Below, piece after piece: positions 45,401-52,543 of a stretch of 64,000 bases of DNA (position 1 is its first letter; the number at the start of each line of letters is the position of its first letter). Position numbers and translations under genes: made by a program. The notes under the pieces were generated by a model. It was not told the DNA's origin and did not search any database. It was given only the letters and a program-made list of their open reading frames with translations. This DNA is from Bacteroidia bacterium (GTDB lineage Bacteria > Bacteroidota > Bacteroidia > Cytophagales > Cyclobacteriaceae): assembly GCA_030425425.1 (NCBI GenBank), contig JAUIAO010000019.1, positions 1 through 64,000 of the forward strand, in the 5' to 3' direction.

Positions 45401-46946
45401 TGCAAGTGGTGAAATATCGCTTACCGGCAATGTCAAATATCCAATCTTGAGAGGGGAGGCCTATCTGTCTCAAGGTGAATTTAAACTCAATTATCTGGGA
45501 ACAAACTATAAGTTTGACGGGGCCTTGGAGTTTGACAATAATAAGGTTGTATTATCCACTATTAACTTAATGGATGAAAAGAACGATAAAGCTGTACTTA
45601 CAGGCAATGTAGCTCATAGTGGCCTTGATGATATTTCGCTCGATCTGCGCTTGAACGCTCAGAATTTTCAATTTCTAAATACTTCTTCTACTGATAACTC
45701 TTTGTATTACGGTGTAGCGAATGGTACAGGAGTTATTGATGTCACAGGCAACTTAAATGACATTTTGATCAAGGCGCAGGCAACTACTGAGAAAGGAACA
45801 AAAATTTTCATTCCGTTGACTTCAGATTCGGAAGTGAATCAAAAAGATTACATTTCATTTGTGGATTTTTCTGATTCTACGCAGACTGTCGATATTGAGC
45901 AAGTTGTGCAAGAAAGTATTTCTGGTATTCGCCTTGATTTTGATTTGGATGTGACTACTGATGCTTATGTTGAATTGATTTTCAATATTCGAACCGGAGA
46001 TATTATCAGAGGTAGAGGTAATGGTAATTTGAATCTGGTTCTGGATACTAATGGGGATTTTGAATTATTTGGAGATATATCCATCGACGAAGGGGCTTAT
46101 AATTTTACTATTCCAGCTATTGGTATCAATAAGGAGTTTAATGTGGTGGAAGGGAGTACAATTAGCTGGTATGGTGATCCATATGCCGGAAAGTTAGATT
46201 TGGATGCCACCTATCGTCAATTAGCTTCTTTTGATAATTATCACGGTTTTGTAGAAGGAGAAAATCCAAATGTAACATCACAAAAGTACCCTGTTATCGT
46301 TTTGCTAGATCTTCAGGGAGATATGCTTTCACCGCAGATTGACTTTGAGATAAAATTAGAAGACACCCAAGCTTCACTCATAAGTCAGGAACAGCAAGAT
46401 ATGGCAGAAATTAATAATGATGAGCAAGAGCTCAAAAGGCAGGTTTTTAGCTTATTGATATTGAGAAAGTTTTCACCACGAAATAGTTATCTCGGAGGAA
46501 GCAATACTGCAGTACAAGGTAGTGTGAGCGAATTTTTATCCAATCAGTTGTCTTATTTTGTGAGTCAGATGGATGATAACCTGGAGGTAGATATTGATTT
46601 AGCTTCTTTAGATAATAATGCATTTAATACTTTTCAATTGAGATTGTCATATACTTTTCTTGATGGAAGGTTAAGAGTCAGTGGGGCAGGTGGATTACCT
46701 CAAAATAATACCGAGGAAGTTTCTACGGGAATGAATAATTACCTTGGTGATTGGTCCATTCGCTATTTGATTACCCAGGATGGTCATTTGAGAGTAAAAG
46801 CATTTAGTCAAACTGATCAGATTCGTGACAACCAAAGAGAAACAGGGGTAAGCTTTCAGTTTGTGAAATCCTTTGATGATTTTAAAGAACTGATGACTAG
46901 CACCAGGAAAAAAGCATTACAAAACCCAAAACCTTCTCAGGATTAG
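42468..46946 (+). CDS. tamB: TamB-like translocation/assembly protein
   Basis: This 1492-aa protein has an N-terminal membrane anchor (about residues 13-36) followed by a very long repetitive beta-strand region, the beta-taco lipid-transport fold of the TamB/AsmA group. The DUF490 domain is at about 1100-1490 (GRGNGNLNLVLDTNGDFELF, WYGDPYAGKLDLDATY and LSYTFLDGRLRVSGAGGL). It probably bridges inner and outer membrane and helps lipid or outer-membrane protein transport. No tamA/bamA-type gene adjoins it. The start is TTG at 42468; no ATG is available before the membrane segment. Confidence 0.92.
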   Translation: MKGKITFRSFLKSVRKILFWTISVILMLMVVLILLLQTSFFQNFLSDQVLSLINNKTRETVSIEKVKIRWFDQVSVSGLELRDYQDNLMLNTAEVTVNFGLRRLLTNGNISFDEINVTDGALDLRKYQDSLNINLVEFINDLKQLTSKPKDTTVAPPQLKIATVNLDQFTFIYDNQLNDSLAEGKFDYGHFKLSIPEGGFSNFLLWSDTIRMNINSFSSIDSVSGMELNSLSTDFELNSQNILLKNLNLITPDSQVDGDLGLHFTDFGALGDFINEVDLDVSLNESVVSQTDINFFADLPFNDFQAEVTGNIKGPISRLAIQDLILDFGENSRLVGNFDFMGLPKLDETFIDARISEGQIDQTDFKIFGNFDFDQASELGQLNFKGRFLGFVHDFVANGDFQTPLGRFSSDINLKFPKGWENAQYSGKMELFNFNVGLLIGEKKAIQKVNLKGSLKGSGLRVDNANFYLDAVLRNSQIFGYQYDKIKAKGQFAASFFEGELNVTDSNCLVTSTASVDLSEKPEIVKLNSNIQTLRLQELGFSPEKLDIQGVISADLMSLNIDSLEGNVRVDSLDINWKNKSVSVDSILVGSTRRNGIRDIQFVLPDLDFHMEGDFTFSQISQDFKIISSDLERYFDTDKTQSHISKTSNEYTIDFEILYDDINEYLNLFSEAPIFITPKGEIAGTYYQRNNATLSFFAEIDSVNYANVGFAKNTLDINFSKQMDSTMIIASAFVESKAQYWKDNPPTEDLSLEAVWLDNKINANLHIEQPANDSYANVNGEMLLAKDQLIYQFKPSDLTAFGEQWFFNPDNKITFRQNRIDIAKLELYQKNQSILLEGNYSDSMETALNLKFDDFDLHTLETLLPERIGGVMNSVIEFDRPNSSEPFRLKSDLQISDFSVDNLPVGNIRGNTYWDNKLEGLRLDLNVQKEGVNTIDVYGYFKPATSEEQFNINATFEEASLRLLEPFAGEVVSELGGFASGEISLTGNVKYPILRGEAYLSQGEFKLNYLGTNYKFDGALEFDNNKVVLSTINLMDEKNDKAVLTGNVAHSGLDDISLDLRLNAQNFQFLNTSSTDNSLYYGVANGTGVIDVTGNLNDILIKAQATTEKGTKIFIPLTSDSEVNQKDYISFVDFSDSTQTVDIEQVVQESISGIRLDFDLDVTTDAYVELIFNIRTGDIIRGRGNGNLNLVLDTNGDFELFGDISIDEGAYNFTIPAIGINKEFNVVEGSTISWYGDPYAGKLDLDATYRQLASFDNYHGFVEGENPNVTSQKYPVIVLLDLQGDMLSPQIDFEIKLEDTQASLISQEQQDMAEINNDEQELKRQVFSLLILRKFSPRNSYLGGSNTAVQGSVSEFLSNQLSYFVSQMDDNLEVDIDLASLDNNAFNTFQLRLSYTFLDGRLRVSGAGGLPQNNTEEVSTGMNNYLGDWSIRYLITQDGHLRVKAFSQTDQIRDNQRETGVSFQFVKSFDDFKELMTSTRKKALQNPKPSQD

Positions 46947-47002
46947 AATAATTTTTTACTATTGGTTACAAAACATAGTAAGTGTTTGTCGGTTTATCCA
47001 GA

Positions 47003-48301
47003 ATGGAAAAGATCAATGTTTTCTGGCACAGAAGGGACTTAAGAATACAAGATAACACAGGGTTATATTATGCACTTACTAGCGAATTGCCTGTGCTCCC
47101 AATTTTTATCTTCGATACGAATATACTTTCAAAGTTAGAAGAGCAAAATGACGCTCGGGTAACTTTTATTCATGAGCAAATTGTCAAATTGAATGAGGAA
47201 TATTCCCAAAAGGGGAGTGGTCTCAAAGTGTTCAATTGTACACCTGAGGAAGCGTTTAATGAGCTATTAGATACCTATGAAATTGCCGGAATTTACACCA
47301 ATCGAGATTATGAGCCTGAAGCAATAACTAGGGATTCAGCCATTCAGGAATTAGTCCAACAGCATGGAGCAGAGTTTTATACTTTCAAGGATCAGGTGAT
47401 TTTTGAAAAAGGTGAAATCCTAACAGATAAGGGAGAACCTTATAAAGTATTCACTCCTTTTAAGAATAAATGGCTTCAAAAATACAAGGATATTGATCAC
47501 AAGTCCATTGATACTCAGAAACATCTAAAAAATACTTTCCAGCTAAAAGGTACAGACATTCCCACTATTGAAGAATTAGGGTTTGAGCCATCTGAGTTGA
47601 CATTTCCGGATAAGACCTATTCTGAGCAAATTGTGGAGAAATATGCAGATGATAGAGATTTTCCAGCGAAGAAAGGCACAACCAGATTGGGGGTGCATTT
47701 AAGGTTTGGAACCATCAGTGTGAGAGAGTTAGCTGCTCAAACTTCCTCTTTGTCGGAGACATATCTTAGTGAATTAATCTGGAGAGAGTTTTATATGATG
47801 ATTCTGGCTTACTTTCCTGAAGTGGTTGATAAGGCGTTTAAATCTAAATATGATCAGATAAAGTGGATCAATGACGAAGATCAATTTATAAAATGGTGCG
47901 AAGGAAAAACAGGTTACCCTATTGTAGATGCTGGAATGCGGGAGTTAAATGCCACGGGATATATGCATAATAGGGTGAGGATGGTGGTTTCTAGCTTTTT
48001 AACAAAGCATTTGCTAATTGATTGGAGATGGGGAGAGCGATATTTTGCCAAGAAACTACTCGACTATGAACTAGCAAGTAATAATGGCGGGTGGCAATGG
48101 GCCGCCGGTACGGGAACAGATGCCCAGCCATATTTCAGAGTCTTTAACCCTAAAAGTCAACAAGAAAAATTTGACCCTGACTATTCATACATTAAGAAAT
48201 GGGTTCCCGAATTCGATACTCCCAAATATCCAAAACCCATTGTGGATCATAAACAAGCACGAGTCAGAGCAATAGAAACCTATAAGGAGGCAGTTTCCTA
48301 G
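47003..48301 (+). CDS. phr: Deoxyribodipyrimidine photolyase (class I)
   Basis: This is a protein of about 432 aa that repairs UV-induced pyrimidine dimers with light. The start is at ATG 47003 (MEKINVFWHRRDLRIQDNTG); a GTG at 46982 would add 7 residues. The N-terminal Rossmann-like antenna domain is followed by the FAD-binding helical domain (RLGVHLRFGTISVRELA, LIWREFYMMIL, MRELNATGYMHNRVRM, GGWQWAAGTGTDAQPYFRVF). It could also be a cryptochrome, but the substrate-side residues look photolyase-like. Confidence 0.92.
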   Translation: MEKINVFWHRRDLRIQDNTGLYYALTSELPVLPIFIFDTNILSKLEEQNDARVTFIHEQIVKLNEEYSQKGSGLKVFNCTPEEAFNELLDTYEIAGIYTNRDYEPEAITRDSAIQELVQQHGAEFYTFKDQVIFEKGEILTDKGEPYKVFTPFKNKWLQKYKDIDHKSIDTQKHLKNTFQLKGTDIPTIEELGFEPSELTFPDKTYSEQIVEKYADDRDFPAKKGTTRLGVHLRFGTISVRELAAQTSSLSETYLSELIWREFYMMILAYFPEVVDKAFKSKYDQIKWINDEDQFIKWCEGKTGYPIVDAGMRELNATGYMHNRVRMVVSSFLTKHLLIDWRWGERYFAKKLLDYELASNNGGWQWAAGTGTDAQPYFRVFNPKSQQEKFDPDYSYIKKWVPEFDTPKYPKPIVDHKQARVRAIETYKEAVS

Positions 48302-48338
48302 CTTAATTTTCTTAAATTTCCATAATTAAATTATAACT

Positions 48339-48737
48339 ATGGATTTCAAAGCATTCAGTCAAAAACTTGCCGATAAGATCGGTGGAGATTATCAGGAATA
48401 TGATGACAATCATTCCATATTCATTGTGCCACTTGAAGACAGTCGTTTTCAGACTGTAATTGCCAGAATAGTAGAACATGAAAAGTACGGTCGGAAGATC
48501 GTTCAGGTGTCCTCTAAAGTTTGTAGTACAGAGGAGCAAATTGATTACGCTGCTGTTTTGGAGGCAAGTAAGGATTTTATCCATACAAATTTCATTGTCG
48601 AAGATGGGTATCTAAAAATTGATACTTCAATTTATATGGATTATGCTGATGAGGCATTGATTGAAGACATGGTAAAGGAAGTAGCTGAAACTGCTGACGA
48701 GTGGGAAAATAAGATAACCGGAAAAGATATCAATTGA
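48339..48737 (+). CDS. Conserved hypothetical protein, YbjN/secretion-chaperone-like fold possible
   Basis: This 132-aa acidic soluble protein alternates helix and strand: MDFKAFSQKLADKIGG, then a four-strand middle (SIFIVPLEDSRFQTVIARIV), then ending with a helical DEALIEDMVKEVAETADEW. The pattern resembles YbjN/CesT-like proteins, but I cannot assign a family from sequence alone. It lies 37 bases after phr and directly before the RNase P RNA gene. Confidence 0.65.
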   Translation: MDFKAFSQKLADKIGGDYQEYDDNHSIFIVPLEDSRFQTVIARIVEHEKYGRKIVQVSSKVCSTEEQIDYAAVLEASKDFIHTNFIVEDGYLKIDTSIYMDYADEALIEDMVKEVAETADEWENKITGKDIN

Positions 48738-48742
48738 TTTAA

Positions 48743-48750
48743 TAATTTTG
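48743..48750 (+). promoter_or_regulatory. -7 element of the RNase P RNA gene
   Basis: TAATTTTG fits TAnnTTTG and ends 3 to 6 bases before the start of the RNase P RNA. No clear -33 TTG at the expected distance is seen. Confidence 0.55.
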
Positions 48751-48752
48751 CA

Positions 48753-49128
48753 ATAGCAAGTCGGCTCATCGTCCTGTGATTGCAGGAAGGAAAGTCCGGG
48801 CAGCATAGAGCAGCGTACTTCTCAACAGGAAGGTGTTGCACTGGAAACAGTGCAGTAACAGATAGTGCCACAGAAAATATACCGTCCTTTTTCGGGCAAC
48901 CGTTTCAGGATAAGGGTGAAAAGGTGAGGTAAGAGCTCACCGGCTATTGTGCGAACAATGGTGCGAGGTAAACCTTACGCGCTGAAAGACCAAATAGGTT
49001 CTGTATAGAGTCGCTCGCTCATATTGCAGAATGGGTAGGTTGATAGACTTTATCAGCAATGATAAAGCTAGATAAATGATGAGCATCCTTCAAAGGATAC
49101 AGAACCCGGCTTATAGACTTGCTTATTT
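48753..49128 (+). ncRNA. rnpB: RNase P RNA (class A)
   Basis: An RNA of about 375 bases, the catalytic part of RNase P, which removes tRNA 5' leaders. The conserved 5' core is GGAAGGAAAGTCCGGGCAGC (P4 half, around 48786) and the 3' core is ACAGAACCCGGCTTAT (around 49100). The P1 stem is GCAAGTC near 48756 paired with GACTTGC near 49116. Internal CRI/CRII-like blocks, such as ACAGTGCAGTAACAGA and GCGAGGTAAACC, are in order. The ends are set by P1 and are accurate to a few bases. Confidence 0.93.
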
Positions 49129-49144
49129 AACCTTTCAATGAATT

Positions 49145-50302
49145 ATGCCACAAATACTTATTGTTGATGACGAGAAAGCTATCCGTCAGGCACTACAAGA
49201 CATATTGACAGAAGAATCTTATCAAGTGTCTCTGGCTCAGGATGGTGAAGAAGCTTGGACTTTGATTCAGGATAACCAATATGATCTCGTGCTTTGTGAT
49301 ATCAAAATGCCTAAAATGGATGGTATCGAATTACTGACAAAATGTAGTGAGTCAGAAATCGACACACCTTTTGTGATGATTTCAGCACACGGCACCATCG
49401 ATACCGCAGTAGATGCAACCAAAAAAGGAGCTTACGATTTCATTCAAAAGCCACCGGATCTTAATCGTCTGCTTTTGACTATTAGAAATGCACTAAGTAA
49501 TTCTAACTTAAAAACTGAGACCAAACAACTAAAAAGAAAAATCAAGAAAGGCTTTGAGATTGTTGGAGAATCAGATAAGATCACTGAGATCAAACAGACC
49601 ATTGAAAAAGTAGCACCCACGGAGGCAAGAGTATTGATAACTGGTGAGAATGGGACTGGAAAGGAGTTGGTAGCCAGATGGTTACATGAAAAAAGCAATA
49701 GGGCAAAAGGTCCAATGATTGAAGTAAATTGTGCCGCTATTCCATCTGAATTAATCGAGAGTGAATTATTTGGCCATGAGAAAGGATCATTCACTTCTGC
49801 CCACAAACAGCGCATCGGAAAGTTTGAGCAGGCGCAGGGGGGTACACTTTTTCTTGATGAGATTGGTGATATGAGCTTATCTGCTCAAGCTAAAGTACTT
49901 CGCGCACTTCAAGAGAATAAAATCACGAGGGTAGGCGGAGATAAAAGCATCAATGTAGATGTGCGGGTTTTAGCTGCAACTAATAAAAACTTAAAGAGGG
50001 AAATTGAGGATGGTAAATTCAGAGAAGATTTGTACCACAGACTGAGTGTTATGATTATTCAGGTCCCGGCATTGCGAGAGAGAGCGGAAGATATACCACT
50101 ACTCGTTAATCATTTTTTAGAACAGGTAGCAACTGATTATGGCACCAAGCCTAAAAGTGTTGATAAAAAGGGTGTGGAATTATTGAAGAGCTATCCTTGG
50201 ACAGGAAATATCCGTGAACTCAGGAATATAGTCGAACGCTTGGTCATAATGTCTAATGACCAAATCACTGAAGAGAATGTAAGAAAGTATGTTGAAATAT
50301 GA
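49145..50302 (+). CDS. NtrC-type response regulator with AAA+ domain but no HTH
   Basis: This 385-aa protein has a receiver (1-120, D52 in LCDIKMPKMDG) and a sigma-54 AAA+ domain (about 140-370). Walker A is GENGTGKE (167-174), Walker B GGTLFLDEIGDM, and the end of the AAA+ lid reads YPWTGNIRELRNIVERL. The chain stops about 25 residues later without the Fis-type HTH that NtrC family members use for DNA binding. The GAFTGA loop that contacts sigma-54 reads GSFTSA (214-219). It probably works from solution, or together with another DNA-binding protein. It starts 17 bases after the RNase P RNA. Confidence 0.88.
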   Translation: MPQILIVDDEKAIRQALQDILTEESYQVSLAQDGEEAWTLIQDNQYDLVLCDIKMPKMDGIELLTKCSESEIDTPFVMISAHGTIDTAVDATKKGAYDFIQKPPDLNRLLLTIRNALSNSNLKTETKQLKRKIKKGFEIVGESDKITEIKQTIEKVAPTEARVLITGENGTGKELVARWLHEKSNRAKGPMIEVNCAAIPSELIESELFGHEKGSFTSAHKQRIGKFEQAQGGTLFLDEIGDMSLSAQAKVLRALQENKITRVGGDKSINVDVRVLAATNKNLKREIEDGKFREDLYHRLSVMIIQVPALRERAEDIPLLVNHFLEQVATDYGTKPKSVDKKGVELLKSYPWTGNIRELRNIVERLVIMSNDQITEENVRKYVEI

Positions 50303-50311
50303 GGAAATAAA

Positions 50312-50345
50312 GGTTAACGTTAATTAAACGTTAGCCTTTTCTGCA
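50312..50345 (+). terminator. Terminator shared by the sigma-54 regulator and the small lipoprotein
   Basis: The stem GGTTAACGTT (50312-50321) pairs with AACGTTAGCC (50327-50336) around a short loop, followed by TTTTCT. It ends the rightward regulator gene. Its 3' half coincides with the last codons of the leftward 42-aa gene, so it is partly inside that coding region. Confidence 0.78.
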
Positions 50346-50452
50346 GTAACTGGCTTCTCAACATCAGACTTTGCATAAGTAGGGCAAGTCCTCTGAGTAC
50401 AAGCAGATAGACCTAAAACAACAAGGGCGATAATTGCAAGTTTTAATTTCAT
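50324..50452 (-). CDS. Small lipoprotein (42 aa)
   Basis: ATG at 50450-50452 opens a 42-aa reading frame, MKLKLAIIALVVLGLSACTQ followed by RTCPTYAKSD and an acidic/basic tail ending EKANV. The signal peptide and lipobox (LSAC, Cys18) are textbook, and the mature part is only 25 residues. A second Cys (CPTYA) could bind a metal or form a disulfide. It is convergent with the sigma-54 regulator. Small lipoproteins with CPTYA-like motifs occur elsewhere in Bacteroidota, as far as I recall. The function is unknown. Confidence 0.72.
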   Translation of the reverse strand: MKLKLAIIALVVLGLSACTQRTCPTYAKSDVEKPVTAEKANV

Positions 50453-50565
50453 GAGCGGTTTATTTTCTCTTTATAACTAAACTTAGGATGTGATAACTCA
50501 TCAAAAGTATGATTTACTTTAGTACTAAACAAAGAAAATGTCCTATTTATTGTTTTTTACTTTGA

Positions 50566-51537
50566 TTATACCAGCAAATTGCAGCCTCTGATGTCAGAAT
50601 TATCGAATCTGCCTAAGACCTCAAAGATTTCATTTTTCTTAGTAATACCCAAATCCTGAGTTGCAATAAATGCACATGAGTGTACGTTAGCCAAATCAAT
50701 AACGTTAATCCCTCCTGTTTTATTTTTTGGTAAAATGGTCAATGGATCATTTGTATCTCGGACTAATACTCTGGCCCATTTTGGAAATGACAAATTTGTG
50801 TGTTCACCATAAGCCTGTGTGGTTAATTCACACATTCCATATTCGGAATGTATAGCTTCTTGATTGAATCCTTTTTTTAGGATTGAGTGGAGTTCCTCTT
50901 TGATCATTTCTTTCCTTCTTCCTTTCATTCCTCCTGTTTCCATGATTACAAGATCTTGTGCATTTATTTCGAAAGATTCTATCAGGTCAAGAAGGGCATA
51001 AGTGACTCCAATCAATAATTTTTTACCACTTGTATTATGCAATCGATCTTTTAATTCCTCATGATTTTGAAGAAAATATCCACTTTCTGGTTTCGAATAC
51101 TTTATGAACGAATCTACCATGCTAATTAGCGAAGAATCCCCTTGTTCTAGATAAGATGGTAATAGGGCGAAAATAGTCCATTGATCCAATTTACCATATT
51201 TGGATTCAAATATCACTTTGGCATTTTCGTGGTAAAACCCCAGGTTTCTAATCTGATGTTTGCTTCTGTAAGCCATTGATGTACCGCTACTTAGAAATGT
51301 TTTTTCTGGAGTCCATTCTTCTGTCCTGATCTCATGAAACTTGAAAAGCTCTATTGGTAAAAAAGGGATTTCTTCCAGTCTTGAGACGTTTTCTGGAGTT
51401 TTTTTAAGGTTCGAACAAAACTTTTGATAAATATCATTGTATTGATATTGATATTTAAAAAGTGATAATGCTTTGGATTCGAAATTGGACGAATTAGTGT
51501 TAAATAGATCGGAAATGAAATTTTTGTAATCGAGCAT
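50566..51537 (-). CDS. LuxE-like acyl-protein synthetase/acyltransferase family protein
   Basis: This 323-aa protein is of the LuxE/PaaK-type adenylate-forming family: PFLPIELFKFHEIRT, TFLSSGTSMAYRSKH and LLIGVTYALLDLIESFE, with SEYGMCELTTQAYGE. LuxE proteins activate fatty acids for transfer to a partner. There is no luciferase or reductase (luxC/luxD) here. Stand-alone members are common in Bacteroidota, where they accompany lipid or polyketide genes. Its substrate is unknown. The C-terminal lysine-containing subdomain normally seen in acyl-CoA ligases is short here. Confidence 0.85.
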   Translation of the reverse strand: MLDYKNFISDLFNTNSSNFESKALSLFKYQYQYNDIYQKFCSNLKKTPENVSRLEEIPFLPIELFKFHEIRTEEWTPEKTFLSSGTSMAYRSKHQIRNLGFYHENAKVIFESKYGKLDQWTIFALLPSYLEQGDSSLISMVDSFIKYSKPESGYFLQNHEELKDRLHNTSGKKLLIGVTYALLDLIESFEINAQDLVIMETGGMKGRRKEMIKEELHSILKKGFNQEAIHSEYGMCELTTQAYGEHTNLSFPKWARVLVRDTNDPLTILPKNKTGGINVIDLANVHSCAFIATQDLGITKKNEIFEVLGRFDNSDIRGCNLLV

Positions 51538-51659
51538 TGGTTATCAACATGGTTGAAATAGATTTACAAATCCCTCGGAGCAAGTCAATGATTGTAAATC
51601 ATTTATCGTTGAAAAAGTTTCCATAATTGCGAAATTGTAACAATAAGGGTAAGGAATAG

Positions 51660-51667
51660 TAGTTTTG
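51660..51667 (+). promoter_or_regulatory. -7 element ahead of the lipoprotein at 51677
   Basis: TAGTTTTG fits TAnnTTTG. The distance of 9 bases to the ATG at 51677 means an extremely short leader, and it argues that the upstream TTG at 51665 is not the start codon. A -33 TTG at 51635-51637 is 22 bases away. Confidence 0.45.
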
Positions 51668-51676
51668 TTTTCAAGT

Positions 51677-52543
51677 ATGCGAATTAAGGCAGTTCAAATA
51701 TCCATAATTTTGATCACTCTTTTCGTGAGTTCATGTTTTGAACCACCTGAGTTTTCTGATATTCCAAATGTTACTTTTCACAGTCTTACTTATCTAAATT
51801 ACGAAGCAGGAAGTGATTCCATGATTTTGGTGTTCGATTTTGAGGATGGAGATGGAGATATCGGATTGAGATCTGGTGATGAAGATACATATTCACCATA
51901 TCATCCGTTTTATTATGTTTTGGATTATTATGAGGATTATGATGTAGAAGATGCAGAGTGTCTCTACGGTACCACTCGAACAAGAAGGGTAAATATAGAT
52001 GGTAAGGAGAAAATTACCTACGATGGAGAAGTTGTAGATTCTTTGTATAAACTGGTGAGCTATTCGGATGACGAAATTACTCCACCCCTTTTTTTAGTTG
52101 ATGATTCAGGTACCCTTTACGATTTTTCTGACATTGATAATCGGCCGATATACAATTGTGCGAATTATGATGAGTTTCAGACTGTTTGCTTCGGAACGGA
52201 TACTTTTTATATTGAGAAAAATGAGTATCACAATAATTTTCATATCGAATTTCAGCGAAAGCGAAATGGGGTCTACAGTAAAATTGATTTTGCCTCAGAG
52301 TTCGGAAATACAAGTTGTGATGTGGTAGATTTTAATGGTAGAATACCATTGTTTGATGAAGATAATGTCGGTAGATCAATAAGTGGATCGATTGATTATG
52401 CTATGCAGTCTGCAGGCTTTCCAATTGTACTAAGACAAGATACCTTTCGTATCAAATTTTATATCTATGATCGGGCTCTTAATAAAAGCAATGAAGTGAT
52501 TTCTCCCGATCTTACATTGAGAGAAATCACTATAGACCGATAA
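51677..52543 (+). CDS. Lipoprotein of unknown function
   Basis: This is a protein of about 288 aa with a signal peptide ending in VSSC (Cys about residue 20). The mature region is acidic and beta-rich, with an EF-hand-like FEDGDGDIGLRSGDEDTY near residue 55 that may bind calcium. Such DGDGDIG motifs occur in outer-membrane-associated Bacteroidota lipoproteins. The start is ATG 51677. It abuts the opposing E1 gene with no gap. Confidence 0.75.
   Translation: MRIKAVQISIILITLFVSSCFEPPEFSDIPNVTFHSLTYLNYEAGSDSMILVFDFEDGDGDIGLRSGDEDTYSPYHPFYYVLDYYEDYDVEDAECLYGTTRTRRVNIDGKEKITYDGEVVDSLYKLVSYSDDEITPPLFLVDDSGTLYDFSDIDNRPIYNCANYDEFQTVCFGTDTFYIEKNEYHNNFHIEFQRKRNGVYSKIDFASEFGNTSCDVVDFNGRIPLFDEDNVGRSISGSIDYAMQSAGFPIVLRQDTFRIKFYIYDRALNKSNEVISPDLTLREITIDR

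Noticed and set aside
49128-49145. A tmRNA gene near smpB or the RNase P RNA
   Set aside because: No alanine-tRNA-like ends or tag-coding region were seen at either place.
51665-51676. TTG at 51665 as the start of the lipoprotein gene
   Set aside because: It falls inside a TAnnTTTG element, and the signal peptide is normal from ATG 51677.
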